In this document: positions 35,252 to 44,359 of the stretch, piece by piece
Layout of the letters: every line of letters begins with the position of its first letter
Numbering within the stretch: position 1 is the first letter of the stretch
Source of the DNA: Deltaproteobacteria bacterium
Lineage (GTDB): Bacteria > Desulfobacterota > Binatia > Binatales > Binataceae
Length of the DNA: 64,000 nucleotides
Reading direction: 5' to 3'
Assembly (NCBI GenBank): GCA_021831785.1
Contig: JAKBMB010000016.1
Coordinates: 124,001-188,000 of the forward strand
Translations under genes and position numbers: made by a program
The notes under the pieces: model-generated
Databases searched by the model: none
The model's input: the letters and a program-made list of their open reading frames with translations, nothing else
What the model was told of the DNA's origin: nothing

Positions 35252-36961
35252 ATGAGCGACAGCAGGAAGCCGCCGTCAAATCTTCTCGAAAAGCAGCAGG
35301 AATCCGTCATGCTCAAGGAAGGCTTTTCGAGACTTAACGCGCTCAGCTTCCTTAAAACGTTCATTACACAAGCGATCAGGATCACCGAATGTGGGAACTC
35401 CGCGTCTACCGGCACCGTGGAAAGGCAGTCGATTGAACAGCTTGGTTTACATGCCGGCGGCTGTTTCGAAATCGCCTACCGACACGAGGTGGGAATCGAC
35501 GGCCCGCTGACCATGGACGCCTACGCCGATCTCATCGTCCGCCTGAAAAACCAGATCGGCGGCAGTTTTTCCAGGGTGCCCAGCGAGCCGGGCACGGTTC
35601 GCGTTGTCAATACGCGCTGCCCGTTTGGTGAAGCGGTGAAGGACGCTCCGCAATTGTGCCGCATGACCTCCAGTGTGTTCGGCGGAATCGCCGCACGCAA
35701 TTTCTCCTGTGCGAAGGTCCAGCTCCTAAAGCGCATCGCCACACATGACGATATCTGCGATATCTTGATCCACACCGACCCGGGCAAGTTCGCCGACTTG
35801 GACGGTGACGTATATTACGTCAAAGATAACAAAGTGTTCGGTAAGGACTCCTGCTCGGATGTGCAGGTACGGATTGAAAAACAGATGTATCGCGTCTGGT
35901 GCGCCGCCCAGCGTTCGAAAAATTCCAGGGCTACCTCACACGAGTCGAAACCGGCCATCGTGGCCCATTCCCGGACGATGGTAGGCGTTCTCGAAACCAT
36001 CGAAATTGCTGCACCCACGGACGCCACGGTGCTGATCACCGGGGAGACGGGGGTGGGCAAAGAAATCGTCGCCCGAGCGGTGCACGCCCTGAGTCCCCGC
36101 TGGGAGCGCCCTTTTGTGGCGGTCAATTGTGGGGCAATCCCCGAAAATCTGGTGGAAAGCGCGCTTTTCGGTCATGAAAGGGGCGCCTTCACCGGAGCCC
36201 ATGAAATGCATCACGGCTATTTCGAGCGGGCCGAAGGCGGCACTCTCTTCTTCGATGAAATCGATTCGCTGCCGCCACTTGCGCAGGCGGGCCTCCTGCG
36301 CATCCTTCAGGAAGGGGAATACGAGCGGGTGGGCGGCAAAAGGACGTTGATTAGCGATGTCCGGCTGGTCGTCGCGGCAGCCACCCATCTCGATCAAGTC
36401 GTTGCGGGCGGCGGATTCCGGCGCAACCTCTTCTACCGGCTCAATGTGATTCCGATCCACGTTCCGCCCCTGCGCGACCGCCCTGAGGATATCCTCCCGT
36501 TGACCGAGCACTTTCTCAAGGTTTACGGCGAGAAATACGGCAAACCGAACATCCGGTGCAGCGAAGCGGCGTTGCGGCAGATCCTGGCGCACGACTGGCC
36601 CGGCAACGTCCGGGAGCTGGAAAACGTGCTGGAACGTTCCATCCTGTTCAGTCAGGGCCAAACCATCACGCAGTTACATCTCCAAATCGAAAATCCTGTC
36701 GGCGGCGCATCCGCCGGCATCAGCCCGGGCGGCTCGCTACGAGAGGCCAAGCGAGAAGCCGCTACGAAGGTGGAAGCCCTACTGCTTCGACACACCTTGC
36801 GACACTGTGGCGGCAATGTTCGCGAAGCCGCCGGTCGCCTTGGCATCACTGCGCGCGCCGTACACCAAAAGCTCCGGTCTCACGGAATCATCGCCGCCTT
36901 GTTTCGCGGCAGTACCGCGGCTTGGAGGCGCTCTGACGCGGATACGGCTAGCGAAGTATGA
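35252..36961 (+). CDS. Sigma-54-dependent activator with an N-terminal sensory domain
   Basis: 569 residues. The N-terminal sensor (about 30-220) resembles the metanogen-output-domain type, with cysteines in [16 protein letters not shown] and NFSCAKV that could bind metal or a redox ligand. The AAA+ domain has Walker A GETGVGKE, the sigma-54 loop GAFTGA near residue 310, and Walker B LFFDEI. The Fis-type helix-turn-helix is [20 protein letters not shown]. It should activate the -24/-12 promoter found 148 bp after its stop, in front of the carbonic-anhydrase-like gene. Confidence 0.9.
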   Translation: MSDSRKPPSNLLEKQQESVMLKEGFSRLNALSFLKTFITQAIRITECGNSASTGTVERQSIEQLGLHAGGCFEIAYRHEVGIDGPLTMDAYADLIVRLKNQIGGSFSRVPSEPGTVRVVNTRCPFGEAVKDAPQLCRMTSSVFGGIAARNFSCAKVQLLKRIATHDDICDILIHTDPGKFADLDGDVYYVKDNKVFGKDSCSDVQVRIEKQMYRVWCAAQRSKNSRATSHESKPAIVAHSRTMVGVLETIEIAAPTDATVLITGETGVGKEIVARAVHALSPRWERPFVAVNCGAIPENLVESALFGHERGAFTGAHEMHHGYFERAEGGTLFFDEIDSLPPLAQAGLLRILQEGEYERVGGKRTLISDVRLVVAAATHLDQVVAGGGFRRNLFYRLNVIPIHVPPLRDRPEDILPLTEHFLKVYGEKYGKPNIRCSEAALRQILAHDWPGNVRELENVLERSILFSQGQTITQLHLQIENPVGGASAGISPGGSLREAKREAATKVEALLLRHTLRHCGGNVREAAGRLGITARAVHQKLRSHGIIAALFRGSTAAWRRSDADTASEV

Positions 36962-37037
36962 CTTCACAAAGCGAAGCTGTACTTCTCAGAGTAATTATTA
37001 CGCGAAATGATGAACTTCTTTGCCAGAGATGCCTACC

Positions 37038-37058
37038 TAGCGAAGCGGTATTTCGCTA
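37038..37058. promoter_or_regulatory. Upstream activator palindrome candidate
   Basis: The inverted repeat TAGCGAA-N7-TTCGCTA lies about 85 bp before the predicted start of the sigma-54 promoter. Related GCGAAG boxes recur near 36951 and 36970. That spacing fits an enhancer site for the activator encoded just upstream. Confidence 0.45.
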
Positions 37059-37108
37059 ACCGAAGCATGAGGTTGAGAAATATCTGAATATTACAAGTAA
37101 TTAAGAAA

Positions 37109-37124
37109 TGGCACGGTTCGTGCT
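37109..37124 (+). promoter_or_regulatory. Sigma-54 (-24/-12) promoter
   Basis: TGGCACGGTTCGTGCT matches the consensus TGGCACG-N4-TTGC(A/T) at all positions but one, with the correct GG-to-GC spacing. Transcription would begin near 37135, 45 bp before the ATG of the carbonic-anhydrase-like gene, which has AAGGAGGTGA as ribosome site. Confidence 0.8.
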
Positions 37125-37179
37125 CGGGCTTCATGGCCGCCCACCATCCGCCCTAGAGATTAATAAGGAGGTGATAGCT

Positions 37180-37779
37180 ATGAGCCTGCAACAGCAGTTA
37201 GAAGTCGGCTTCAAAGCTCACGAAAGTTGGGCACTACGTCGGCAGCTTAGGATTCCTAACAACCGGCGTTTATGGGTATGCGCGTGTATGGATGAAAGGT
37301 TGCCAGTGGATGAAGCGCTGGGAATTCGCGGCGACCGCGGCGATGCTCACGTGTTCCGCAACGCGGGAGGATTGATTACTGACGACGCGATCCGCTCGGC
37401 CATGTTGACCTGCAATTTCTTTGGCACCCAGGAAATCGTCATTATCAACCATACCGAATGCGGCATGATGTCGGCCAACGCGGAGACCCTGGTCAACGCT
37501 TTGAAGCAAAAAGGTATCGACGTGGACAATGTCCAGCTCGATCCGGCCCTGCCAGAACTCAGACTGGGCAAGGGTGCGTTTAGCAAATGGATCAAAATGT
37601 TCGATGATGTGGACGCGATTTGCGCCGCCCAGGTGGAGTACGTGCGCAATCATCCGCTGATTCCTAAGGATGTGGCGGTCAGCGGCTGGATTTGGGAGGT
37701 GGAAACCGGCCACCTGCGGAAGCCGCATTCGCGTGTCTCGGAGAAAGTGAACACCAGCACGGCGATGGGGGCCAAATAA
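37180..37779 (+). CDS. Beta-carbonic-anhydrase family enzyme (COS/CS2 hydrolase possible)
   Basis: 199 residues. Zinc-site motifs are CMDER (C36, D38, R40) and HTEC (H91, C94), as in clade D beta-carbonic anhydrases. That clade also contains carbonyl sulfide hydrolase and carbon disulfide hydrolase. The sequence GDAHVFRNAGGLITDDAIRSAM is typical. The start is fixed by the strong AAGGAGGTGA site, and upstream codons lie in the promoter. Being under sigma-54 control and beside sulfide-oxidation genes, it may make H2S from COS/CS2 or supply bicarbonate. Sequence alone does not decide. Confidence 0.82.
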   Translation: MSLQQQLEVGFKAHESWALRRQLRIPNNRRLWVCACMDERLPVDEALGIRGDRGDAHVFRNAGGLITDDAIRSAMLTCNFFGTQEIVIINHTECGMMSANAETLVNALKQKGIDVDNVQLDPALPELRLGKGAFSKWIKMFDDVDAICAAQVEYVRNHPLIPKDVAVSGWIWEVETGHLRKPHSRVSEKVNTSTAMGAK

Positions 37780-38427
37780 GGCCCTAGCGTCATCATGATC
37801 ACAGATCGAGAAGTAGTACCACGAAGGTGGTGGTAAGAGTGAAAAGGCGTCAAGATCCGGCGAGTTGAGTCACAACTCGCGCCCGCTCCGGGGCGGGTGG
37901 GGGCGGATGACGCTATGGAGAGAGAGGTGGCAGACGCGGACGGCAACGGTAAGGAGAGGCCGGGGAACTGATGCGGGAGGCAGATTCGGGCCGCCCTCGA
38001 GACCACTGTTGGTGAGGAGCTGAAGGTCGTGCTAAGGGCGGCTCGTTCTCAGCGGGGACGCGCCGCTGAAGGGTGGCCGAATGATTGAGGCCATCGGAGC
38101 TCGGGGGAAGCCGCGGTTGTAACACAAGCAAACACATGGGCCAGAGTTAGACTCGTTAGGGCGCGATTGATGTATAGGTCAGAATTGGCAAAAGGTGGCA
38201 AAGCGATTCCGAATGGAGCCGCCAAGCTGCATCATCGGCAGACCGGCCCATGCGGCGAGGTCTCCTGCACCGGCGCTTACGAAGACGTAGTGCTCACGGG
38301 CAAGCTTGCAGCCGCTCATTACCGCTCCGGCAGTGGGAGTTCGTTCTCAGGTAGGTAACGCACGGTAGCCAAAACATTACTAGGCGGGCGACCCGCTCGT
38401 CTCACAAGCTCATTGGGGGGAGCAAAA
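37780..38427. other. 648-bp gap with RNA-like structure, no convincing gene
   Basis: It contains strong hairpins, such as CGAGTTG-N5-CAACTCG at 37860-37878 and a CCCGC/GCGGG stem right after. A 57-codon frame (37915-38088) is interrupted by one TGA at 37969. A 63-codon frame at 38167 has no family features. The dense pairing suggests a structured RNA or a retroelement (group II intron-like) remnant; I could not identify it. The AT-rich end (38350-38410) precedes fccB and may hold its promoter. Confidence 0.4.
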
Positions 38428-39780
38428 ATGGACAACATTCAACCAACTCAATCCCGCCGGTCGTTTCTCAGGAAGTGTGCCCTCGTCGCGGGTGGCTCGG
38501 CCGCTGTTTCGATGAGCCGCCTCGGCTCGACCGCGCCGGCCCAGGCCGCCGCGGTGATCGGTGGCAAAGGACTAGCCAAGCTACCCAAGGCTAAAGGCCC
38601 GCGCCTGGTGATCGTGGGGGCCGGCACGTCTGGCCTGACCATCGCCAGGCACGCCAAACGCGCCCATCCCAGGTTCGACGTAGTGGTGGTAGACAAGCAA
38701 TACATGTACTGTTCCTGCTTCACGAGCAATTTGTGGTACGATAATCTGATAAACCTGGAATTTCGCGCTGACTATAGCTTCCTCGATGCCGCGAGGAACC
38801 ACAACTTCATCTACTTTAGCGCCACCGCCACTGGCCTCGATCGATCTGCCCATAAACTTTATACCAACATGGGCGAGATTCCGTACGATTTCTTGGTCGT
38901 GGCACCCGGCATCGATTATGACTATGCCCGAATCGGCGTCAAGGAGCCGGAGGTCGAATACGCTCTACGTACCTCTTATCCGGGTGGATTCACTATGCCG
39001 ACGGAACACGTGGCGATCCGCGATAAGATCCATAGCTTCGAGGGCGGCGTTTTCGTGCAGACCGTGCCCGCCGGCAACTATCGCTGTCTGCCCGCGCCCT
39101 ATGAGCGGGCCTGCATGATCGCTTCGTGGTTCAAGCAAAAAGGTATCAAGGGCAAGGTGCTGGTCCTGGATGCGAATCCAGAGATAACGATCAAGGCGAA
39201 GGGCTTCCACGCTGCATTTGACGAGCTTTATAAAGACATCATCGAGTACAAGCCATCAGTGGAGATCAAAGCCGTAGATCCGGACAAGCGACTGATCAAG
39301 ACCGAGTTCACCTCCTACACCTTCGATGACGCGTCGATCTATCCCGGGGTGCGGGCGGCGACATTAATCGAGCAGATGGGCTTATTGGACCCCGAGAGTT
39401 TGCAGAAGGAAGCACGCATCGATCCTTACTATTACAACGTGCCGGGCGACGAACATGTATACGTCACCGGCGACGCGCGCCCTATGCCCTATTCGAAGAG
39501 CGCCAACACCGCGAACTCCGAAGGAGCATACGTAGCCAAGGTGCTGGCGGCGCGGGCCCAAGGCAAGAAAATCCCATGGGAGAGCCCGGAAACGCTGTGC
39601 TATTCCATGGTCAACGGAAGCCCGACCCAGGCCATCGCAGTTGATGCCCATTACGCCTACGACAAGAAGACCAGAAGCTTCCAGTTCGCCAACGTGAAGC
39701 TGTTCGAACAACGAGACCACGCCATGGCCGAGGCTTACCTGGAATGGGCCAAGGGACTTTATCGAGACATGTTTGCCTGA
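38428..39780 (+). CDS. fccB: Flavocytochrome c sulfide dehydrogenase flavoprotein (FccB/SoxF-like)
   Basis: 450 residues. A twin-arginine signal (RRSFLRK, then a hydrophobic segment and AQAAA) exports it folded with FAD. The FAD motif is RLVIVGAGTSGLTIARHAKRA. Redox-cysteine regions are MYCSCFTSNLWY and ETLCYSMVNGSPTQAI, and the C-terminal FCSD domain is present. It oxidises periplasmic sulfide to sulfane sulfur. The start follows GGGGGGAG at 6 nt. No cytochrome subunit FccA adjoins; a Rieske protein follows instead. Confidence 0.9.
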   Translation: MDNIQPTQSRRSFLRKCALVAGGSAAVSMSRLGSTAPAQAAAVIGGKGLAKLPKAKGPRLVIVGAGTSGLTIARHAKRAHPRFDVVVVDKQYMYCSCFTSNLWYDNLINLEFRADYSFLDAARNHNFIYFSATATGLDRSAHKLYTNMGEIPYDFLVVAPGIDYDYARIGVKEPEVEYALRTSYPGGFTMPTEHVAIRDKIHSFEGGVFVQTVPAGNYRCLPAPYERACMIASWFKQKGIKGKVLVLDANPEITIKAKGFHAAFDELYKDIIEYKPSVEIKAVDPDKRLIKTEFTSYTFDDASIYPGVRAATLIEQMGLLDPESLQKEARIDPYYYNVPGDEHVYVTGDARPMPYSKSANTANSEGAYVAKVLAARAQGKKIPWESPETLCYSMVNGSPTQAIAVDAHYAYDKKTRSFQFANVKLFEQRDHAMAEAYLEWAKGLYRDMFA

Positions 39781-39840
39781 CCGCCGGCGTTTGGCGCCGC
39801 CGTCACCAGCGAACACTCCTGGAGGGTGTGGGCTTAGAGC

Positions 39841-40557
39841 ATGGAAAAGAAGTCATTTCTTAGTCTGTGCGCCGGCCTTGCCAGCATCGCGGTTGCGCAC
39901 CGCATGCTGGCTGAAGCCGGTCGGGCCGACGAGTTTACAAAGTGGCCCAAGGCCATGCTTGCGGATGGCGCAGGGAAGCCGATCAATGCGCGCCGCCTGG
40001 AAACTCGTGAAGCGCTTGTGTTCGCCTATCCTTATGTGAGTACCCCCTGCTTTCTGATTAATCTGGGGGCTCCAGCGGACCCGGTGGAGGTGTCGGACAA
40101 GAGCGGAGTTTCGTATCATTGGCCCGGGGGAGCGGGGCCGGCGCGCTCGGTTGTCGCCTATTCGGCGATTTGCGGTCATCTACTTTCGTACCCGTCCAAG
40201 CGCCGGAGTGTTATTTCGTACTCGAGCGGGCCGAACAACTTCTCCGGCCACGGTCACGTGGTCGCATGCTGCGCCCACCATAGCGCGTACGATGCTTCGC
40301 GGGGGGCCGTCATTCTCTCGGGGCCGGCACCGCAACCTCTGGCCACCATCATCCTACAATACGAGCCTGCCACTGAAGCGCTATACGCAACTGGCGTTCT
40401 GGGTCGAGCCCTGTTCGATGATTTCTTCGTAGCTTACAAGAAGGAACTGGTGGAGACGTATGGCCCAGGACAGTCCAAGCGGATGGTCGAGGGAAGAACG
40501 GTTGCAACCCCTTTGAGCCAGTACAGCGATAACGTCGTGAGCGCCTCGTTATGCTAA
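39841..40557 (+). CDS. Rieske-type iron-sulfur protein of the sulfide oxidation cluster
   Basis: 238 residues with a hydrophobic N-terminal anchor or signal. The 2Fe-2S ligands are C111-G-H113 (SAICGHLL) and CCAHH (143-147), spaced about 30 residues. The cluster domain is followed by the usual GPAPQPLATIILQYE strand, as in Rieske subunits. No cytochrome b is nearby. It may take electrons from FccB in place of a c-type cytochrome. Confidence 0.82.
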   Translation: MEKKSFLSLCAGLASIAVAHRMLAEAGRADEFTKWPKAMLADGAGKPINARRLETREALVFAYPYVSTPCFLINLGAPADPVEVSDKSGVSYHWPGGAGPARSVVAYSAICGHLLSYPSKRRSVISYSSGPNNFSGHGHVVACCAHHSAYDASRGAVILSGPAPQPLATIILQYEPATEALYATGVLGRALFDDFFVAYKKELVETYGPGQSKRMVEGRTVATPLSQYSDNVVSASLC

Positions 40558-40679
40558 CCCCGGAACCGGGGCAAAGCGCGCAACGGGACCGGATCTGGCT
40601 TCCCCTACCGCTGCCTGGAGAGGCTAGCAGCCCTAACAGGCAGTTGAAGGAGTCTTCACAGCCAGAAGGAGGGTGACTC

Positions 40680-41180
40680 GTGACGAGGACCAAAATGAAA
40701 AGGCGTGATTTCCTCCGCGTCACCCTCGCCGTTGGCGCCGCGGCCAGCCTGCCTGTCCTCCGGCCTCGCCGCGCGTCTGCCGACAAGCCCGCCGCCTGGC
40801 CCGCCGAGGGATTTGACGCCGAAACGCTCACCGACGCGATGAAGAGAACGGTCGGGAAGAGCGATGTCCCGCTTTCTCCAAAGGTGAAGCTTAACGTCCC
40901 AAAGACCGCCGAAAACGGGGCTGTGGTGCCAGTGACGGTCGAGGTCGATTCGCCGATGACCGCCGCTGATTACATCGAGACGCTTTACCTATATGTGGAT
41001 AATAACCCCAGGCCGTTAGCCAGCGAATTCCATTTCACTCCCGCCAGCGGCAAAGCATACGTTCAGCAGCGCCTTAAGATGGGCGGTACTTCTAACGTAC
41101 GTGCGGTTGCAAAAACCAATAAGGGTCAGTTGATGGCCACAGCGCAGGAAGTCAGGGTCACAATCGCCGGCTGCGGTTGA
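40680..41180 (+). CDS. soxY: SoxY, sulfur-carrier subunit
   Basis: 166 residues from a GTG with AAGGAGG upstream. A Tat signal (KRRDFLRVTLAVGAAASLP) is followed by the SoxY immunoglobulin-like domain. The C-terminal swinging arm is GCG, with the sulfur-binding cysteine as the second-last residue. It forms a complex with SoxZ and carries sulfane sulfur in the periplasm. SoxAX, SoxB and SoxCD are absent here. Confidence 0.92.
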   Translation: MTRTKMKRRDFLRVTLAVGAAASLPVLRPRRASADKPAAWPAEGFDAETLTDAMKRTVGKSDVPLSPKVKLNVPKTAENGAVVPVTVEVDSPMTAADYIETLYLYVDNNPRPLASEFHFTPASGKAYVQQRLKMGGTSNVRAVAKTNKGQLMATAQEVRVTIAGCG

Positions 41181-41214
41181 GCGCCAATCTTCGTCCGCAG
41201 GGAGGAATCCATCC

Positions 41215-41559
41215 ATGGCGCAGAATATCGGCAACCCCTTGATCAGCATGCCGGCCAGCGCCAAAAAGGGCGAGGTAATCGAGGTGCATTGCTTGATCAT
41301 GCATCCGATGACCACGGGTTTGCACAAGAACGAACAAGGCAAGTTGGTTGGGGGAAGTACGCCCGCTCATTTCGTCAAGACCGTGGACGTGACTTTCAAT
41401 GACAAACCCGTGATGAACGCCGACTGGGGAATCGCCGTTAGCACCAATCCTTTCCTCGCCTTCACGATGCGCGCTGAGCAGAGCGGTACCTTGAAGATCG
41501 TTTGGAAAGACAACAAAGGCGGCATTTGGAGCGTCGAGTCCAAGCTAACCGTTGCGTGA
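41215..41559 (+). CDS. soxZ: SoxZ
   Basis: 114 residues, without signal peptide because it is co-exported bound to SoxY. Typical features are KKGEVIEVHCLIMHPMTTG and the strand FTMRAEQSGTLKIVWKDN. It follows soxY after 34 bp and completes the SoxYZ carrier. Confidence 0.93.
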   Translation: MAQNIGNPLISMPASAKKGEVIEVHCLIMHPMTTGLHKNEQGKLVGGSTPAHFVKTVDVTFNDKPVMNADWGIAVSTNPFLAFTMRAEQSGTLKIVWKDNKGGIWSVESKLTVA

Positions 41560-41951
41560 CCCTTTCATGATGGTCCGCGTCATTGGTTAAGGTTCGAGCA
41601 CGATACGCAAGATGGGTGCTAGCGCCGGACCAACCCACAGCGGAAAACAATCGACGTTACGGGGCGGTGCGGATGCTGCCGGTAGACGATCCTTGCCGGG
41701 AAATTGGAAGGGATGTCAACGGCGGTTGAAAATTGACCTACTTTGGCGAGAGGTCTGGAGTGAACCTTTTGGACTGAACACTTCAACGGCGCGAGATTGG
41801 ACCAGGTCGTGTGGCATATCGGTCTCTGTCTCTCCGGCCGAGCAAACGGCTTTCCGCCTCCGCCCTCTACCCTTTCTGAGGGCATAACGGAAAGCGTTAC
41901 GGATCTTGCATTCGAGGCCGGCGCGTAATGCGCCGCGGTGCTTTCGGCGGT

Positions 41952-42083
41952 GCGGCGCTCCGGCTGAGGCCGCAGCGCCACGGGGCCCGCCTCAATCGCG
42001 ACCTTGCGCGCGCTTCTTGCCACGCTTCTGCTTCGGACCTTGCCTTATTGCCCTAACTGTCACCGTGCCGCTCTGACGTCCGG
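41952..42083 (+). repeat. Long inverted repeat, left copy, in the 41560-42203 gap
   Basis: About 130 bp, from GCGGCGCTCCGGCTGAGGCC to near CCGTGCCGCTCTGACGTCC. It recurs in reverse complement at 49318-49447 with roughly 85 percent identity, including a nearly unbroken CTTCGGACCTTGCCTTATTG. The two copies bracket the minus-strand oxidoreductase and copper ATPase module and the IS5 remnant. The rest of the gap holds no recognisable gene. Confidence 0.75.
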
Positions 42084-42203
42084 GGTCCCCATCTTCATAA
42101 CATAGTAGTATTAGCGCGGTGGGTTTAATGGCGGCCGGCGCACAACCTCCTTCGCGCCTTGCTCTCTTCTATTGACCCCTGATTAAGCATTGCCTTCTCC
42201 TGT

Positions 42204-43745
42204 CTATGAAACGGCAGGCACGAACACACCCCTTCTCACTGGTTCTGCCTCGCGCGACTTCATCAGCCCATAAGCGTAGAGCACAAAGGCAAGACCAAGA
42301 ATGATTCCGAATATCAACAGCAGGATGCCATAAGGCATCCAACCTCCCTGGCTCCATGCTGCAAATCGTCGGGGCATTCCGGCGGCGCCGCCCGCCAGCA
42401 TTACCAATGTCGTACCGAACCCGCCGATCACAAAAAGATCAACAAACCAATACCCCAGGTTTCGTTCGATCTCTCGTCCGGTGATTACAGGATAGTGATG
42501 ATAAAGGACCCCCAACCACATCACCGCAATTGAAAGAATCGCCGTCATTGAGTGACCGCTCACCCACATCGTTCCATGCAGGTGGTAGTTCCAGGCGACG
42601 TTCGAAACCATAATCGCGCTGATCCCGTCGAGGATATACAGAGCAAAGCCCGTGAGCACGATTAACACGCCTGGTTCCGCAAGCAAACCGTGCTCCCAAA
42701 TCGTCCCGAGCACGGTAAAGATACTTATCGCGGCACCAACACCCGTCCCCCAGCTCATAATGTTTCCCCAATAATCCAGAATGGCCGGCTGATTAGGGAT
42801 GAACGTAAAGAAGTGATGGAAAAACGAGGTAATCGAGGTGCCGAGTATGACCCACAGCCCGAGGTTAGCAAGGCGATCGCTGAACAGCTTGCGGCTCCCA
42901 TCGGCTAGATACAGCGGCAGCGTAGCATACACGGCACTCGCAGCCATCAGCGCCATCGCTTCCATAAGATTATGTGCCCAGATATAGAACGCGTATTGGA
43001 ATACCACGGGCCTGATCACGGAAGTGACCGCTGCTATAGGGAGGATGCCGTACAAGGCAAGCAGAACAGGTACGGCCACGATTAACAACGGCGTTCCCGA
43101 AATGAGTAGTACAAGGGAGGCCATGGTCATTCCCAGCATGCCAGGATCCTTGAGTGACCGTTCTGCCAGCAATAACTCCTGACGCTTCTCGCCGGCGAAT
43201 ACTAACCATAGAAGATTTATGGGATAAAGCACTATAGCAGCAATCAGAACCAGGGCGATGCCTGTGAAACCAAGCACAACCGCGGTGTTAGACCACTCAC
43301 CGAGGTTTGCCCCCACCAAAGGCAGCGGCCACATCGTTACTATGCTAATCTTTAAGCCATCTAGTATGGCCAGTGTCAGGACTAGCGCTCCGCCATTCAT
43401 GCACCAGAAGGTTAGCTTCGGGAGGATACCCGTTACCGGTCTGCCGAGGCATCCGCCAGCCCGGTGCAGGCTTATACCTGCCATAAGTTGGAAAGCGAAC
43501 GGTAACGCCATGGCTGCGCCGTGTGCAGTGAGAAACATGTAAAAAATGCTATTCCCTGGCTCAACAATCTGAGTCGCCGGCATCAGGAGACCCATTAAAC
43601 CGGCGGCAGCAAGCCACACGAACGAGGCCATGATGAACAAAGCGGGCCAAGTGTTGATTTCTTCAAGGCCGGTGCTTACGTCGACGCTGAACATGCGTCC
43701 AAACAGAGGGACGCGTTCAATTACTGTCGTCGCGGTCGTTTTCAT
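42204..43745 (-). CDS. Heme-copper oxidase superfamily subunit I with Glu in place of the active-site Tyr (NO-reductase-like)
   Basis: 513 residues, about 12 membrane helices. Heme ligands are H75 (FLTAHGAAM) and H388/H390 (NYHLHGTMW). CuB ligands are H258 (WAHNLME) and H310-H311 (FFHHFF). In oxygen reductases of families A and B the helix after the first CuB His carries Tyr four residues on (HPEVY). Here that place is Glu262. Such a swap characterises nitric-oxide-reducing members of the superfamily (eNOR and relatives). The TGA overlaps no gene downstream; the ATG overlaps the subunit II stop. Confidence 0.8.
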   Translation of the reverse strand: MKTTATTVIERVPLFGRMFSVDVSTGLEEINTWPALFIMASFVWLAAAGLMGLLMPATQIVEPGNSIFYMFLTAHGAAMALPFAFQLMAGISLHRAGGCLGRPVTGILPKLTFWCMNGGALVLTLAILDGLKISIVTMWPLPLVGANLGEWSNTAVVLGFTGIALVLIAAIVLYPINLLWLVFAGEKRQELLLAERSLKDPGMLGMTMASLVLLISGTPLLIVAVPVLLALYGILPIAAVTSVIRPVVFQYAFYIWAHNLMEAMALMAASAVYATLPLYLADGSRKLFSDRLANLGLWVILGTSITSFFHHFFTFIPNQPAILDYWGNIMSWGTGVGAAISIFTVLGTIWEHGLLAEPGVLIVLTGFALYILDGISAIMVSNVAWNYHLHGTMWVSGHSMTAILSIAVMWLGVLYHHYPVITGREIERNLGYWFVDLFVIGGFGTTLVMLAGGAAGMPRRFAAWSQGGWMPYGILLLIFGIILGLAFVLYAYGLMKSREAEPVRRGVFVPAVS

Positions 43746-44350
43746 TTTTCAATACTCCCTGCCATGGGCGAGGACTTACTCGTGTTGTTCACGACGATTA
43801 ACCTGTCCTGCATGTTAGCGTGGCCTGTACCGCAGTATTCCAAGCAACGTACTGTGTATGTCCCGGCTTTTTCGAACACGTGTATCAGCGAGGTGGGTCT
43901 TGGCATCCCCGGTATGAGCATCATAGTAAAGAGGAGTCGTCCGTCAGGCTGGTATACAGCGAAGCCATGAAGCGTATCAAAGCTTGTGCCGGAGAAACGG
44001 ATCGGTTGTCCGACCTGAAGATTGCGGTTCGAAATGTCGAAGGCCCAGCTTACCGCTAGGATGTTTACGTCTTGTATATGATTGCGAGAGGAATTCGCAG
44101 CAAGCGCATTGGAGATAACCGTTGGCATGTATGGAATGCTGGACATGTTCACAACAAGGAAGAGCGTGAGCGCTACGAAGATCCAAATTGCCTCGGTTCG
44201 TACGAGCTTTGGATGGTCTGTAGTGCTGGGCTTCGGGGCCGCGAAGCCTTTCCAGTAAATCACAAATGCAAAGGCAATCGAAAAGACGAAAAAAAATAGA
44301 AGCGTGAGTGCGAATGCCCCCTGACCGCTCTCGAATAAGAACTTCGCCAT
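43742..44350 (-). CDS. Subunit II with CuA site
   Basis: 202 residues. Two membrane helices are followed by a cupredoxin domain with all CuA ligands: H128 (DTLHGFAVY), C169, C173, H177 and M180 in CLEYCGTGHANM. It accepts electrons from cytochrome c and passes them to subunit I, with which it overlaps by 4 nt. A complete CuA means the enzyme is cytochrome-c-type rather than quinol-type. Confidence 0.88.
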   Translation of the reverse strand: MAKFLFESGQGAFALTLLFFFVFSIAFAFVIYWKGFAAPKPSTTDHPKLVRTEAIWIFVALTLFLVVNMSSIPYMPTVISNALAANSSRNHIQDVNILAVSWAFDISNRNLQVGQPIRFSGTSFDTLHGFAVYQPDGRLLFTMMLIPGMPRPTSLIHVFEKAGTYTVRCLEYCGTGHANMQDRLIVVNNTSKSSPMAGSIEK

Positions 44351-44359
44351 AGCCTTCTC

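Noticed and set aside
37969-37971. Second possible UGA-Sec codon in the 57-codon frame at 37915
   Set aside because: No redox motif around the TGA (GN-stop-CGRQ), no SECIS-like hairpin at the right distance, and no family.
41619-42023. 134-codon minus-strand frame after soxZ
   Set aside because: Half of it is the long inverted repeat; no protein-family pattern.
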